From an uncultured Alistipes sp. (lineage in GTDB: Bacteria; Bacteroidota; Bacteroidia; Bacteroidales; Rikenellaceae): a stretch of DNA of 22,091 nucleotides. The notes under the pieces are model-generated. The model worked only from the letters and a program-made list of their open reading frames with translations. It was not told where the DNA came from and searched no databases. The stretch is from positions 1-22,091 of the forward strand of contig CAJMKE010000023.1 of NCBI GenBank assembly GCA_905213895.1. The letters run 5' to 3'. Below are positions 12,422-19,129 of the stretch, piece after piece; the stretch's first letter is position 1, and the number at the start of each line of letters is the position of its first letter. A program made the position numbers and the translations under genes.

Positions 12422-14122
12422 ATGAACAAAGGAACCATACTGTTTTTGTCGCTCGCAACGCTCTTCGTGTCAGGCTGCAAGAGCGACGACCGCATCGAAA
12501 CCCGCTACCTCGGCTCGGCGACGTGCGGGGTGCAGACCTATACCGCCGACGAGCAGCGGAACATGACTCCCGCGGGAGAGTTCGTCCGCGGACGGCAGGT
12601 ACGTGCGAACATGAGCCGGACGATAACGTCTGACAAGATTGAATACGTCCCGATTGCGACCGACGACAAACGGCAACTCTATGTCGAGTCGTCATCGCTC
12701 GTGGAGAATTTCCGCGACGCCGTGATGGAGCGCGAAATCTATGCCCGCACTCCGGCTTCGATTATCGGCGACCGCGAGACCTCGGAAATCGCCGGTCTGG
12801 CAGGCAAAGGCGCGGCACTGACTGTCGTCGGCTACGATTCGCTGCTCACCGACGGTTCGGTCGCGGCATACCGCGTGCGGCTCGGCAAGGTCGAGGGCTA
12901 CGTCTACGGCAAGTACACGGTGTTCGACCGCAACGAGGCGAAGCGCAACTATATGGCTGAAAAGTACGACCCGATACACTCGGCGGTGAAGAATCCGTTC
13001 GGCGGCGGCGAGGCGGTCGGCTGCGACTTCTATCCCACGGAGCGTGTCGAGTTCGAGGGCAACAGGATGCCCGAGTCGTGCTATTCGCTCTATCTGAACA
13101 TTTCTCCGTCGGTGCTCTCCAAAATCGACGAGTACATTTCGTTCGCCAAGCGGACGAAAATCAATACGTTCGTCATCGACATCAAGGATAACGAATGCCC
13201 GGGCTACAAGGCGGAGGCGATGAAGCGTTACTCGCCGACAAACTACGCCCGTGCGGGTGCGAACAAGGAGAAGATGTATATGAATGCGGTGAAGCGGCTG
13301 CACGAGGAGGGCTTCTATGTGGTCGGACGAATCACCTGCTTCAAGGACTCCTATTTCGTCAAGGACCATCCCGATGCTGCGATTACCGAGAAGGCGACTG
13401 GATTGCCGTTCAAGCACAACAAGGCGTATTGGCCCAGCGCATACGACCGCCGCGTATGGCAGTTCAACGTCGAACTGGCGAAAGAGGCGGTGCGGAAATT
13501 CGGATTCAACGAAATCAATTTCGATTATGTCCGCTTTCCCGACCGTATGACGAAGGTCGAGAGCATCATCGACTATCATAACCGCTACAATGAGTCGAAG
13601 GTGCAGGCTATCCAGCGTTTCGTGATGTACGCCTGCGACGAAATCCACGCTCTGGGCGCATACGTTTCGATAGACGTGTTCGGCGAATCCGCCAACCCCG
13701 GCTATACGACCGCCTACGGGCAGTACTGGGCGGCGTTGTCGAACGTCGCCGACGTGATGTGCGGCATGCCTTACCCCGACCACTTCTCGAACGGCTACTA
13801 CGGCATCAGCAAGCCGTGGAACCACCCGTATGAAATCATGTACGCATGGGGACAGCGCGTTCGCGACCGTCAGGCGGTAACGCCAACTCCCGCCAAGGTG
13901 CGCACGTGGGTGCAGGCATACAACGTCATGCGCCATGTCGACCGCAACGGCATCGCCTACGACGCCGAGAATGTCGAAAAGGAGATTCGCGGTCTGTTCG
14001 ACGCGGGCTTGACGGGCGGCTACACGACGTGGCTGTCGTCGTCCAACCTCGAAAAGTACCGTCAGCAGGAGGGCGCGTTCAAAATCGACTATCTCCGCGA
14101 GTGGAAGCGGCGGAACGAGTAA
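12422..14122 (+). CDS. Putative glycoside hydrolase lipoprotein (DUF4015 type)
   Basis: A 566-residue lipoprotein: MNKGTILFLSLATLFVSGC, lipidated Cys19. Residues about 105-170 look like an SH3-type beta domain (GAALTVVGYDSLL, VRLGKVEGYVYGKYTVFD), common in envelope proteins as a wall-binding module. From residue 220 on there is a TIM-barrel-like domain of the DUF4015 putative glycoside hydrolase family. It has INTFVIDIKDNECPGY (247-262), EGFYVVGRITCFKDSYF (296-312), and INFDYVRFPD (365-374), whose Asp368 and Arg371 are family hallmarks, as well as SIDVFGES. The substrate is unknown; a cell-wall or capsule polysaccharide is a fair guess. It is followed by a modular-repeat terminator, so the porin downstream is a separate unit. 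Confidence 0.86.
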   Translation: MNKGTILFLSLATLFVSGCKSDDRIETRYLGSATCGVQTYTADEQRNMTPAGEFVRGRQVRANMSRTITSDKIEYVPIATDDKRQLYVESSSLVENFRDAVMEREIYARTPASIIGDRETSEIAGLAGKGAALTVVGYDSLLTDGSVAAYRVRLGKVEGYVYGKYTVFDRNEAKRNYMAEKYDPIHSAVKNPFGGGEAVGCDFYPTERVEFEGNRMPESCYSLYLNISPSVLSKIDEYISFAKRTKINTFVIDIKDNECPGYKAEAMKRYSPTNYARAGANKEKMYMNAVKRLHEEGFYVVGRITCFKDSYFVKDHPDAAITEKATGLPFKHNKAYWPSAYDRRVWQFNVELAKEAVRKFGFNEINFDYVRFPDRMTKVESIIDYHNRYNESKVQAIQRFVMYACDEIHALGAYVSIDVFGESANPGYTTAYGQYWAALSNVADVMCGMPYPDHFSNGYYGISKPWNHPYEIMYAWGQRVRDRQAVTPTPAKVRTWVQAYNVMRHVDRNGIAYDAENVEKEIRGLFDAGLTGGYTTWLSSSNLEKYRQQEGAFKIDYLREWKRRNE

Positions 14123-14140
14123 CGATGTCCCGACCGGCAG

Positions 14141-14190
14141 AAAGTCCTTAAAGACCTTAACGACCTTAAAGTCTTTAAGGTCTTTTTATT
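14141..14190 (+). repeat. 9-bp modular repeat, locus 7; likely terminator
   Basis: AAAGACCTTAA (14150-14160) pairs with TTAAGGTCTTT (14175-14185), 14-nt loop, then TTTATTTTG. It stands about 20 nt after the stop codon of the DUF4015-type gene. Confidence 0.8.
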
Positions 14191-14221
14191 TTGCGTTTTT
14201 GCACTGTATTCGTTACCTTTG
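14190..14221 (+). promoter_or_regulatory. Promoter of the porin gene
   Basis: TTTG (14190-14193), a 20-nt gap, TACCTTTG (14214-14221), 19 nt before the ATG. The -33 element is fused to the end of the preceding terminator repeat. Confidence 0.82.
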
Positions 14222-14240
14222 CAAAATATTGCTAAATTTT

Positions 14241-15371
14241 ATGAAGGTATTCAAACCGTTTTTTCCGGCGACATTGTTGTTCGTCTTTGTCTCCTTTGCC
14301 GCTTTCGGAGATAATCCTGACGGCGCGGCGACCTTGCAGCAGAACGAACCTCTGTCGCAGGTCGATTCGTTGCAGGCGAGGGTCGCCAAACTCGAACGGC
14401 GCGCCGCGACGTGGGAGAAGATAAAGAAACATTTCAGGATTTCGGGTTTCGTACAGGCGGGCTACAACTGGGCTGACGATGGGACGTCCACGTTCTATAT
14501 CCGCAGAGCCAGAGTGTCGCTGGCAGGCTCGATATTCGAGGGTAAAAAGGGCGCGAATGCCGATTACCGTCTGCAAGTCGATTTCGCCAACTCGCCGAAG
14601 ATTGTCGATTGCTGGATTCGTTACAGCCCGATAGAGGCGGTAGGCATTCAGGTCGGTCAGTTCAAACTGCCTCTCACCATCGAGAATACCGAATACGCTC
14701 CGCCGGTTAAACTCGAATTCATCGAGTCGTCGCTCGCTGTAAAGAGACTGGTGCGTGCCAGCGGCGAAGATGTTACGGGCATCAACTCCGCCGGTCGCGA
14801 CATCGGCGCGCAACTCTATGGAGGTCTGATTAAGAGAAACGGCTACAACATCATCAATTACAATCTCGCCGTATTCAACGGCAGCGGCATCAACAAGAAG
14901 GATGACAACAAGAGCAAGGATTTCGTCGGACGAATCATGGTCAATCCGATTCGAGAACTGACGATAGGCGCGTACTACCAGTACGGCGAGGGCGAGTATA
15001 TCCACTCCCATATCGCCGAGCAGGGCAAATACCTCGTTCTGCACCGCTACGGCGGCGGCATCGTCTACGACTGCAAGGACTTCTTCGTCCGCGGCGAGTA
15101 TCTCGGCGGCAAGACCGGCGGTCTGACGACCGACGGAGCCTATCTGGCGGGCGGATACAAGTTTCTCGGCAAATGGTCGGCGGTCGCGCGCGTGGACTAT
15201 TTCGACATCGACCGCACCGACGCAGCCCGCGAATGGAACTACACCGTCGGCATGAACTATATGCCGTGGAAATACCTGCGCATGCAGTTGAACTATACGT
15301 TCATCCACTATTGCAACTACGGGCTTGAAAACACAAATTCGCTGAACGTGATGGTTACCGCCATGTTCTGA
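14241..15371 (+). CDS. OprO/OprP-like outer-membrane porin
   Basis: A 376-residue protein with a signal peptide (residues 1-23, cut after AAFG), then a short coiled-coil region (VDSLQARVAKLERRAATWEKI, about 41-61) as in OprP-type trimers. The rest is a beta barrel rich in alternating aromatic strands, starting FRISGFVQAGYNW. It continues with YRLQVDFANSPKIVDCWIRY and VGIQVGQFKLPLTIEN, both standard in phosphate-selective porin O/P family members, and ends in Phe (VMVTAMF), as outer-membrane barrels do. It should be a passive anion or phosphate channel in the outer membrane; substrate choice is not visible. I chose the ATG at 14241 since an upstream TTG at 14199 would lie before the -7 box. 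Confidence 0.9.
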   Translation: MKVFKPFFPATLLFVFVSFAAFGDNPDGAATLQQNEPLSQVDSLQARVAKLERRAATWEKIKKHFRISGFVQAGYNWADDGTSTFYIRRARVSLAGSIFEGKKGANADYRLQVDFANSPKIVDCWIRYSPIEAVGIQVGQFKLPLTIENTEYAPPVKLEFIESSLAVKRLVRASGEDVTGINSAGRDIGAQLYGGLIKRNGYNIINYNLAVFNGSGINKKDDNKSKDFVGRIMVNPIRELTIGAYYQYGEGEYIHSHIAEQGKYLVLHRYGGGIVYDCKDFFVRGEYLGGKTGGLTTDGAYLAGGYKFLGKWSAVARVDYFDIDRTDAAREWNYTVGMNYMPWKYLRMQLNYTFIHYCNYGLENTNSLNVMVTAMF

Positions 15372-15390
15372 CGGAGCGGGCTTGAAAGAA

Positions 15391-15430
15391 AAGACGACCT
15401 TAAAGACTTTGATGCCTTTAAGGTCGTTTT
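15391..15430 (+). repeat. 9-bp modular repeat, locus 8; likely terminator
   Basis: Perfect 12-bp arms ACGACCTTAAAG (15394-15405) and CTTTAAGGTCGT (15416-15427), 10-nt loop, followed by TTTTC. It is 20 nt after the porin stop codon, and its right end touches the end of the convergent secreted-protein gene. Confidence 0.8.
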
Positions 15431-15433
15431 CGG

Positions 15434-15910
15434 TTATTTCCCGTCGCTCCTGCGCCCCTCCTTTTCGCGCTGCCGCCGTTCGCGCTTCGGATTGTGTACG
15501 CCCTTGTCCTTGCCGTCGGGTTCGCGGCTCGCACGTATCGTCTGCTGGCGGAACCGCTTGTTGCGGTAGTCGTCGTAGACGAACGTATGGTTGGTGTGGT
15601 TGCGCCACGGGGTATCGCCATTCATCACCACCTTGTAACATGCGTACAGGTCGTACTCGCCGAACCGCTCGGGCAGCGCGGCGACCTCGACCCATCTGCC
15701 GTTCTCCTCGATGCGGAACACGGCTTTCCCGACGTCGTAGTATACGTCGAGCGCGGGGATGTAGTAGAATTCCGCCAGTTCGTATCCGACCGGTCCCCAG
15801 TCGGGTTGTCGTTCGATGTTGGTTCGCTGCGTGGTCTGTGCCTCCGCCGCGAGGGCGAGGATGCCGAATGCCGCCGTCAGAACGGCGGTAATAAGTCGTC
15901 TGTTTTTCAT
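15434..15910 (-). CDS. Small secreted protein of a widespread Bacteroidetes type, function unknown
   Basis: A 158-residue protein with signal peptide (MKNRRLITAVLTAAFGILAL, cut after AAEA near residue 24). The middle pattern FYYIPALDVYYDVGKAVFRI, GRWVEVAALPERFGEYDLYA and CYKVVMNGDTPWRNH resembles small periplasmic or surface proteins common in Bacteroidetes, in which Tyr-rich strands are followed by LP.R...YDLY. I know of no assigned function. The last 45 residues are highly charged (KRERRQREKEGRRSDGK). It starts 4 nt after the regulator gene stop, so the two are almost certainly co-transcribed. Confidence 0.78.
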   Translation of the reverse strand: MKNRRLITAVLTAAFGILALAAEAQTTQRTNIERQPDWGPVGYELAEFYYIPALDVYYDVGKAVFRIEENGRWVEVAALPERFGEYDLYACYKVVMNGDTPWRNHTNHTFVYDDYRNKRFRQQTIRASREPDGKDKGVHNPKRERRQREKEGRRSDGK

Positions 15911-15914
15911 AACC

Positions 15915-16370
15915 CTATCCGATTACGGTTTTCCCGAGAGAGCGTTTCCTGTTCGGCTGCTCGTCGGGAATCATCTTCTCTATCATGCCCGAAAGTTTCT
16001 CGTTCTGCTCCTGCAAACGGTCGATGCAGTCGCGGTAGCGTTCGGTAATCTTCGTCTCCTGACGGACGAACTCGGTCATCATGCGTATCAACTGCATGTT
16101 CATTTCGCTCAGCCGTCGTTCGATGTCCGCATCCGTTCCGCCGCCTTCGGAGGATTCGTTGCGCGACATGCTGCCTTCGCCCGTCATCAGCCATTGCAGG
16201 TTGAGGTCGGGGAATTTCGCCGTAATCACTTCGAGACGCCGCGATGTGATGTTGTTGCGGATGTTGGAAACATAGGCGTTCGGCAGTCCGCACTCGATTT
16301 CGAATCGTCGTATCGACATTCCTTTCGATGCGATGAATTCGATTAGTCTGCTTTTCAGGTTTCTCTCCAT
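15915..16370 (-). CDS. Small XRE/CI-like DNA-binding regulator with coiled-coil tail
   Basis: A 151-residue protein. The helix-turn-helix is at about residues 16-45 (KGMSIRRFEIECGLPNAYVS, then NIRNNIT), followed by the repressor-type motif FPDLNLQWLMTGEGSM (53-68) seen in many Bacteroidetes phage-like regulators. Residues about 80-135 are a long coiled coil (DIERRLSEMNMQLI, RDCIDRLQEQNEKLSGMIEK), so it probably works as a dimer or higher oligomer. It is first in an operon with the secreted protein and divergent from the AraC-type gene. Candidate target: the palindrome at 16415-16427. Confidence 0.82.
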   Translation of the reverse strand: MERNLKSRLIEFIASKGMSIRRFEIECGLPNAYVSNIRNNITSRRLEVITAKFPDLNLQWLMTGEGSMSRNESSEGGGTDADIERRLSEMNMQLIRMMTEFVRQETKITERYRDCIDRLQEQNEKLSGMIEKMIPDEQPNRKRSLGKTVIG

Positions 16371-16550
16371 AGTTCGAAAAATGTCTAATTTTTTATTGAA
16401 AGTTTGTATTATTTAGAATAATATTCTATATTTGTATCAGAAACATATAAATCCAATCTAAATAAATACAAAATTAAACAAAATGTATAGAAATTCAAAC
16501 TAAATAGAACATTTTTTGCCTTTTGTGCTATTTGTCAGACCAAATTTTTA
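16371..16550. promoter_or_regulatory. AT-rich divergent control region
   Basis: The region is strikingly A/T rich compared with its GC-rich neighbours. On the plus strand TTTG (16403-16406), a 20-nt gap and TATATTTG (16427-16434) form a good promoter for the AraC-type gene, leaving a leader of roughly 110 nt. A 13-nt palindrome, AGAAT-AAT-ATTCT (16415-16427), lies between -33 and -7 and overlaps the first base of the -7 box. No clean minus-strand promoter was found for the XRE gene. Confidence 0.65.
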
Positions 16551-17486
16551 ATGACTATGAATATGGAAAATTTTAACACTGAAAAATTTACGACACCCGA
16601 TGTGGTAAAACTTACCGATACATCGAATCATGGCATTATGTCGATAATGTTGTCGCGTGCCGCAGTCGGATTTCTTCTCAAAGGACGCAAGTTCATCTAT
16701 TGCGGGGACAAATGCACGGAGGTAAACGAAGGAGACATATTCATCTACGATGCCGGTCTGCACTACGAGGAGAATGCGGTGTCGCAGAGCGGGACTTACG
16801 AGCAGATTACGTTCTACGTGTCGCCGTCGTCGTTGCAGCAGATTCTGCTCGGGCTCAATTCCAGTTACGGTCTGAACTACACCAACCGCCATTCGTGCGA
16901 GAAGTGCCGCACGCAGAATTTCGTTGCGATGCGGGCGAACGACACGCTGCGCGATTTCTTCGCGAGCGTGAACCAGTCGTTCCGTCAGTCGGGATTCCAG
17001 CACAACGACGTGAGCCAGCGAATCAAACTCAACGAGTTGGTGTATCTGATTCTCGCCGACGCCGACAACTGTCTGAAAAGCAAGATTCTCGCCAATGCCG
17101 ATGCCGTAAACGGGCAGTTCGCGATGGTGATATACAACAATGTCTTCAAGGACATTTCGCTCGAATCGCTGGCGCAGATGACAAACCGTTCGCTCACGTC
17201 GTTCAAGAAGGAGTTCAAGCGTCAGTTCTCCACGCCGCCCCACAAGTGGTTCATCGCGCAGCGGCTCGACCGCTCGAAGGTACTGCTGCTCTCGACCAAC
17301 AAGACTATATCGGAGGTCGGCATGGAGTGCGCGTTCTCCAATATTTCCCACTTCATAAAACTGTTCAAACACCGTTTCCACGATACGCCTGCGGTATTCC
17401 GACAGAAGCGGGTGCTGGTGCAGCAGACCGAAAATCGGGAGCCCGAAAAAGTAGAGGAGAAGGAACTCGTGGCTGTGGAAAAGTAG
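16551..17486 (+). CDS. AraC-family transcriptional regulator
   Basis: A 311-residue protein. The N-terminal half is a cupin-like sensor (VGFLLKGRKFIYCGDKCTEV, NEGDIFIYDAGLHY). The C-terminal half, about 190-287, is the double helix-turn-helix of AraC/XylS regulators (ISLESLAQMTNRSLTSFKKE, TISEVGMECAFSNISHFIKL, FKHRFHDTPAVFR). It probably activates genes in response to a small ligand. Four cysteines are grouped in the sensor: Cys51 and Cys55 (CGDKC) and Cys116 and Cys119 (CEKC), which could bind a metal or form disulfides. The tail (QQTENREPEKVEEKELVAVEK) is charged and unusual. Alternative starts are the Met codons at residues 3 and 5. Targets are unknown; the divergent operon is one candidate. 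Confidence 0.9.
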   Translation: MTMNMENFNTEKFTTPDVVKLTDTSNHGIMSIMLSRAAVGFLLKGRKFIYCGDKCTEVNEGDIFIYDAGLHYEENAVSQSGTYEQITFYVSPSSLQQILLGLNSSYGLNYTNRHSCEKCRTQNFVAMRANDTLRDFFASVNQSFRQSGFQHNDVSQRIKLNELVYLILADADNCLKSKILANADAVNGQFAMVIYNNVFKDISLESLAQMTNRSLTSFKKEFKRQFSTPPHKWFIAQRLDRSKVLLLSTNKTISEVGMECAFSNISHFIKLFKHRFHDTPAVFRQKRVLVQQTENREPEKVEEKELVAVEK

Positions 17487-17510
17487 CGGCGGTTTGGCAG
17501 AGTAAAGTCA

Positions 17511-17556
17511 TTCTTAAAGTCCTTAAAGACCTTAAAGTCGTTAAGGACTTTATTTT
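17511..17556 (+). repeat. 9-bp modular repeat, locus 9; likely terminator
   Basis: TAAAGTCCTTAA (17516-17527) pairs with TTAAGGACTTTA (17542-17553), 14-nt loop, then TTTTAG. It stands about 25 nt after the AraC-type gene. Confidence 0.8.
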
Positions 17557-17567
17557 AGACGATTACA

Positions 17568-17748
17568 TACAATTTTACACTAACGGTGTTTCCAAGCCGT
17601 GTTTCTTCGCGAGTTCCGACAAAAGTCCCCCGCACAGGCGGGGGATTTAGGGGGTGGGTAACATCTGTATACGCGGCTTTGCCGCGAGAACCACAACCGT
17701 CGTGGTTCCGAATACATTCCATAAACTTGATTCGGTGTAAAGTTGTAT
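17568..17748. repeat. 181-bp structured intergenic stretch with imperfect terminal inverted repeats
   Basis: The ends ATACAATTTTACAC (17568-17581) and the complement of ATACAACTTTACAC (17735-17748) match at 13 of 14 positions. Inside are the 43-bp palindromic element, CGCGGCTTTGCCGCG, and GAACCAC/GTGGTTC arms around a 7-nt loop. No target duplication is evident, so a MITE-like identity is only possible. Confidence 0.4.
17621..17663 (+). repeat. 43-bp palindromic intergenic element, copy 2
   Basis: Matches copy 1 (2545-2587) at 42 of 43 positions; the only change is G for T in the GGGGGTGGG part. The core stem is CCCCCGC with GCGGGGG around ACAG. Confidence 0.8.
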
Positions 17749-17756
17749 AAGTTACC

Positions 17757-18395
17757 TTATTTTTCCGCCTTCCGTTCGCCGAGAGCAATCATGATGTTGC
17801 GGGCATAGACGACCGCTCCGGTGAGTTGCCCGAGCAGATAAGCCCACTTGCTGCGGATGACGGCGTAGGGTATTATCAGCAGCGAACCGGCGAGACTTAT
17901 TATCCAGAAACCTATCGGCAGTACCGATTCACCGCGCCGGCTCGAATATATCCATTGGTAGATGAAACGTATCGAGAATACCGCCTGCCCGACGATGCCG
18001 TAGACGAAGAGTGCGACCGGAATGTCGGCGTCGACGAACAGCCGTGCGACGGTCTCGTCCCAGCGGAAGACCAGCAGCCATATCCCCGCGACTATCGGCA
18101 GTCCGAAAAACAGCACTCTCAATGCGGCGTGCATCTGCTGCCACGACCCCTTGGCATGGAGATTCCAGATGTAGATGTAGTACGCGACCGCCTGTCCGAG
18201 AATGATTACGAAGTCGCTGCCCAGCCATCCGTAGACGCACAGCAGGAACGATGCCGCCATGCTCATCTGCCAGAATATCACGGGCGACACCACCTTGTGC
18301 GCCCGCTCCGACATGACCCACTGGACTATCATCCGCCCCGAGAAAAGCCCCTGCGCGAGCAGTCCTACCGCCTCTATCGCCAGACGTTCCATCAT
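17757..18395 (-). CDS. Tandem LAB_N-domain membrane protein
   Basis: A 212-residue polytopic membrane protein made of two copies of the lipid-A-biosynthesis N-terminal domain (LAB_N). Copy 1 (about 10-80) has GLFSGRMIVQWVMSERAHKV, SPVIFWQMS, GQAVAYYIYIWN. Copy 2 (about 134-203) has GQAVFSIRFIYQWIYSSRRG, LPIGFWIISLAGS, GQLTGAVVYARN. As I recall, LAB_N falls in the MtN3/SWEET/PQ-loop fold group, in which triple-helix bundles pair to form a channel. The tandem form would then be a complete transporter. It is last in an operon with a GT2 enzyme (4-nt overlap, ATGA) and a GT83-like transferase, so I infer it moves a lipid-linked sugar across the inner membrane. The domain assignment is firm; the role is inference. 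Confidence 0.85.
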   Translation of the reverse strand: MMERLAIEAVGLLAQGLFSGRMIVQWVMSERAHKVVSPVIFWQMSMAASFLLCVYGWLGSDFVIILGQAVAYYIYIWNLHAKGSWQQMHAALRVLFFGLPIVAGIWLLVFRWDETVARLFVDADIPVALFVYGIVGQAVFSIRFIYQWIYSSRRGESVLPIGFWIISLAGSLLIIPYAVIRSKWAYLLGQLTGAVVYARNIMIALGERKAEK

Positions 18396-19129
18396 TTATC
18401 GAGATTGCCTTCGCCGACGGTGTAGTTGATGTAGCGTTTCGCCATCCAGCGATAGCCGAAACAGTCGTTGAACGGTCCTACGAGGCGGTTCCACAAATGG
18501 TATTTCGATACGCCCTCGATGCGCGGGAAGTGGCGCACCGCGGTCTGGTGTACACGCCCTCCCTCCTGCAACAGAATCAGTGCGGGCAGGAAACGGTGCA
18601 TGCCGTTGAACATCGGTATGCGTTTGGCATAATCGGTCCACAGTATTTTCAGCGGACATCCCGTGTCGTCCACTCCGTCGTGGGTGAACATGCGGCGGAA
18701 ACCGTTTGCGATGCGCGACTGCATGCGCTTGAACGCGCTGTCCTTGCGTCCCGCACGGATGCCCATCGAGAGTTGATGGTCTTTGAGATAGGGTATGAGC
18801 AGTTCGAAATCCTCGGGCGTGGTCTGCAAGTCGGCGTCGATGTAGCCGACGTAGCGCGAGAATGTCGAATCGAATCCCGCCTTTATGGCTGCGCTCAAAC
18901 CGCGGTTCGCGACGAACGAGATGAAGAACATGTCGGCGTTGCGCGCGCAGATTTCGCGAATCGCCGCGAGCGAAGCGTCCTTCGAACCGTCGTTCACGAA
19001 GAGTACGCAGCAGCGCAGGCTGCTGTGCGACAAGTATTCCGCCATGGTCTTTTCGACGCGCGGCAGGCTCTCCTCCTCGTTGTATACGGGTACGATTATG
19101 GTCAAATCGTAATTTCCGGTCTTATTCAT
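18392..19129 (-). CDS. GT2 glycosyltransferase, polyprenyl-phosphate sugar synthase type
   Basis: A 245-residue GT-A enzyme of the DPM1/ArnC/GtrB group: IIVPVYNEEESLPRV (11-25), LFVNDGSKDAS (43-53), FVANRGLSAAIKAGFD (72-87), and the catalytic metal motif YIDADLQTTPED (96-107). Such enzymes transfer a sugar from a nucleotide donor to undecaprenyl phosphate on the cytosolic face. It has no C-terminal membrane pair (unlike ArnC), and is soluble or peripheral like DPM1. It is the middle gene of the operon, overlapping the upstream GT83-like gene by 8 nt and the LAB_N gene by 4 nt. The sugar is not predictable. Confidence 0.9.
   Translation of the reverse strand: MNKTGNYDLTIIVPVYNEEESLPRVEKTMAEYLSHSSLRCCVLFVNDGSKDASLAAIREICARNADMFFISFVANRGLSAAIKAGFDSTFSRYVGYIDADLQTTPEDFELLIPYLKDHQLSMGIRAGRKDSAFKRMQSRIANGFRRMFTHDGVDDTGCPLKILWTDYAKRIPMFNGMHRFLPALILLQEGGRVHQTAVRHFPRIEGVSKYHLWNRLVGPFNDCFGYRWMAKRYINYTVGEGNLDK

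Noticed and set aside
14199..14240. Earlier start of the porin (TTG at 14199)
   Set aside because: It lies before the -7 box at 14214-14221; the ATG at 14241 gives a proper signal peptide.
17568..17748. Insertion sequence with transposase
   Set aside because: Too short to encode any protein, and no target duplication was seen; only a non-autonomous element is possible.
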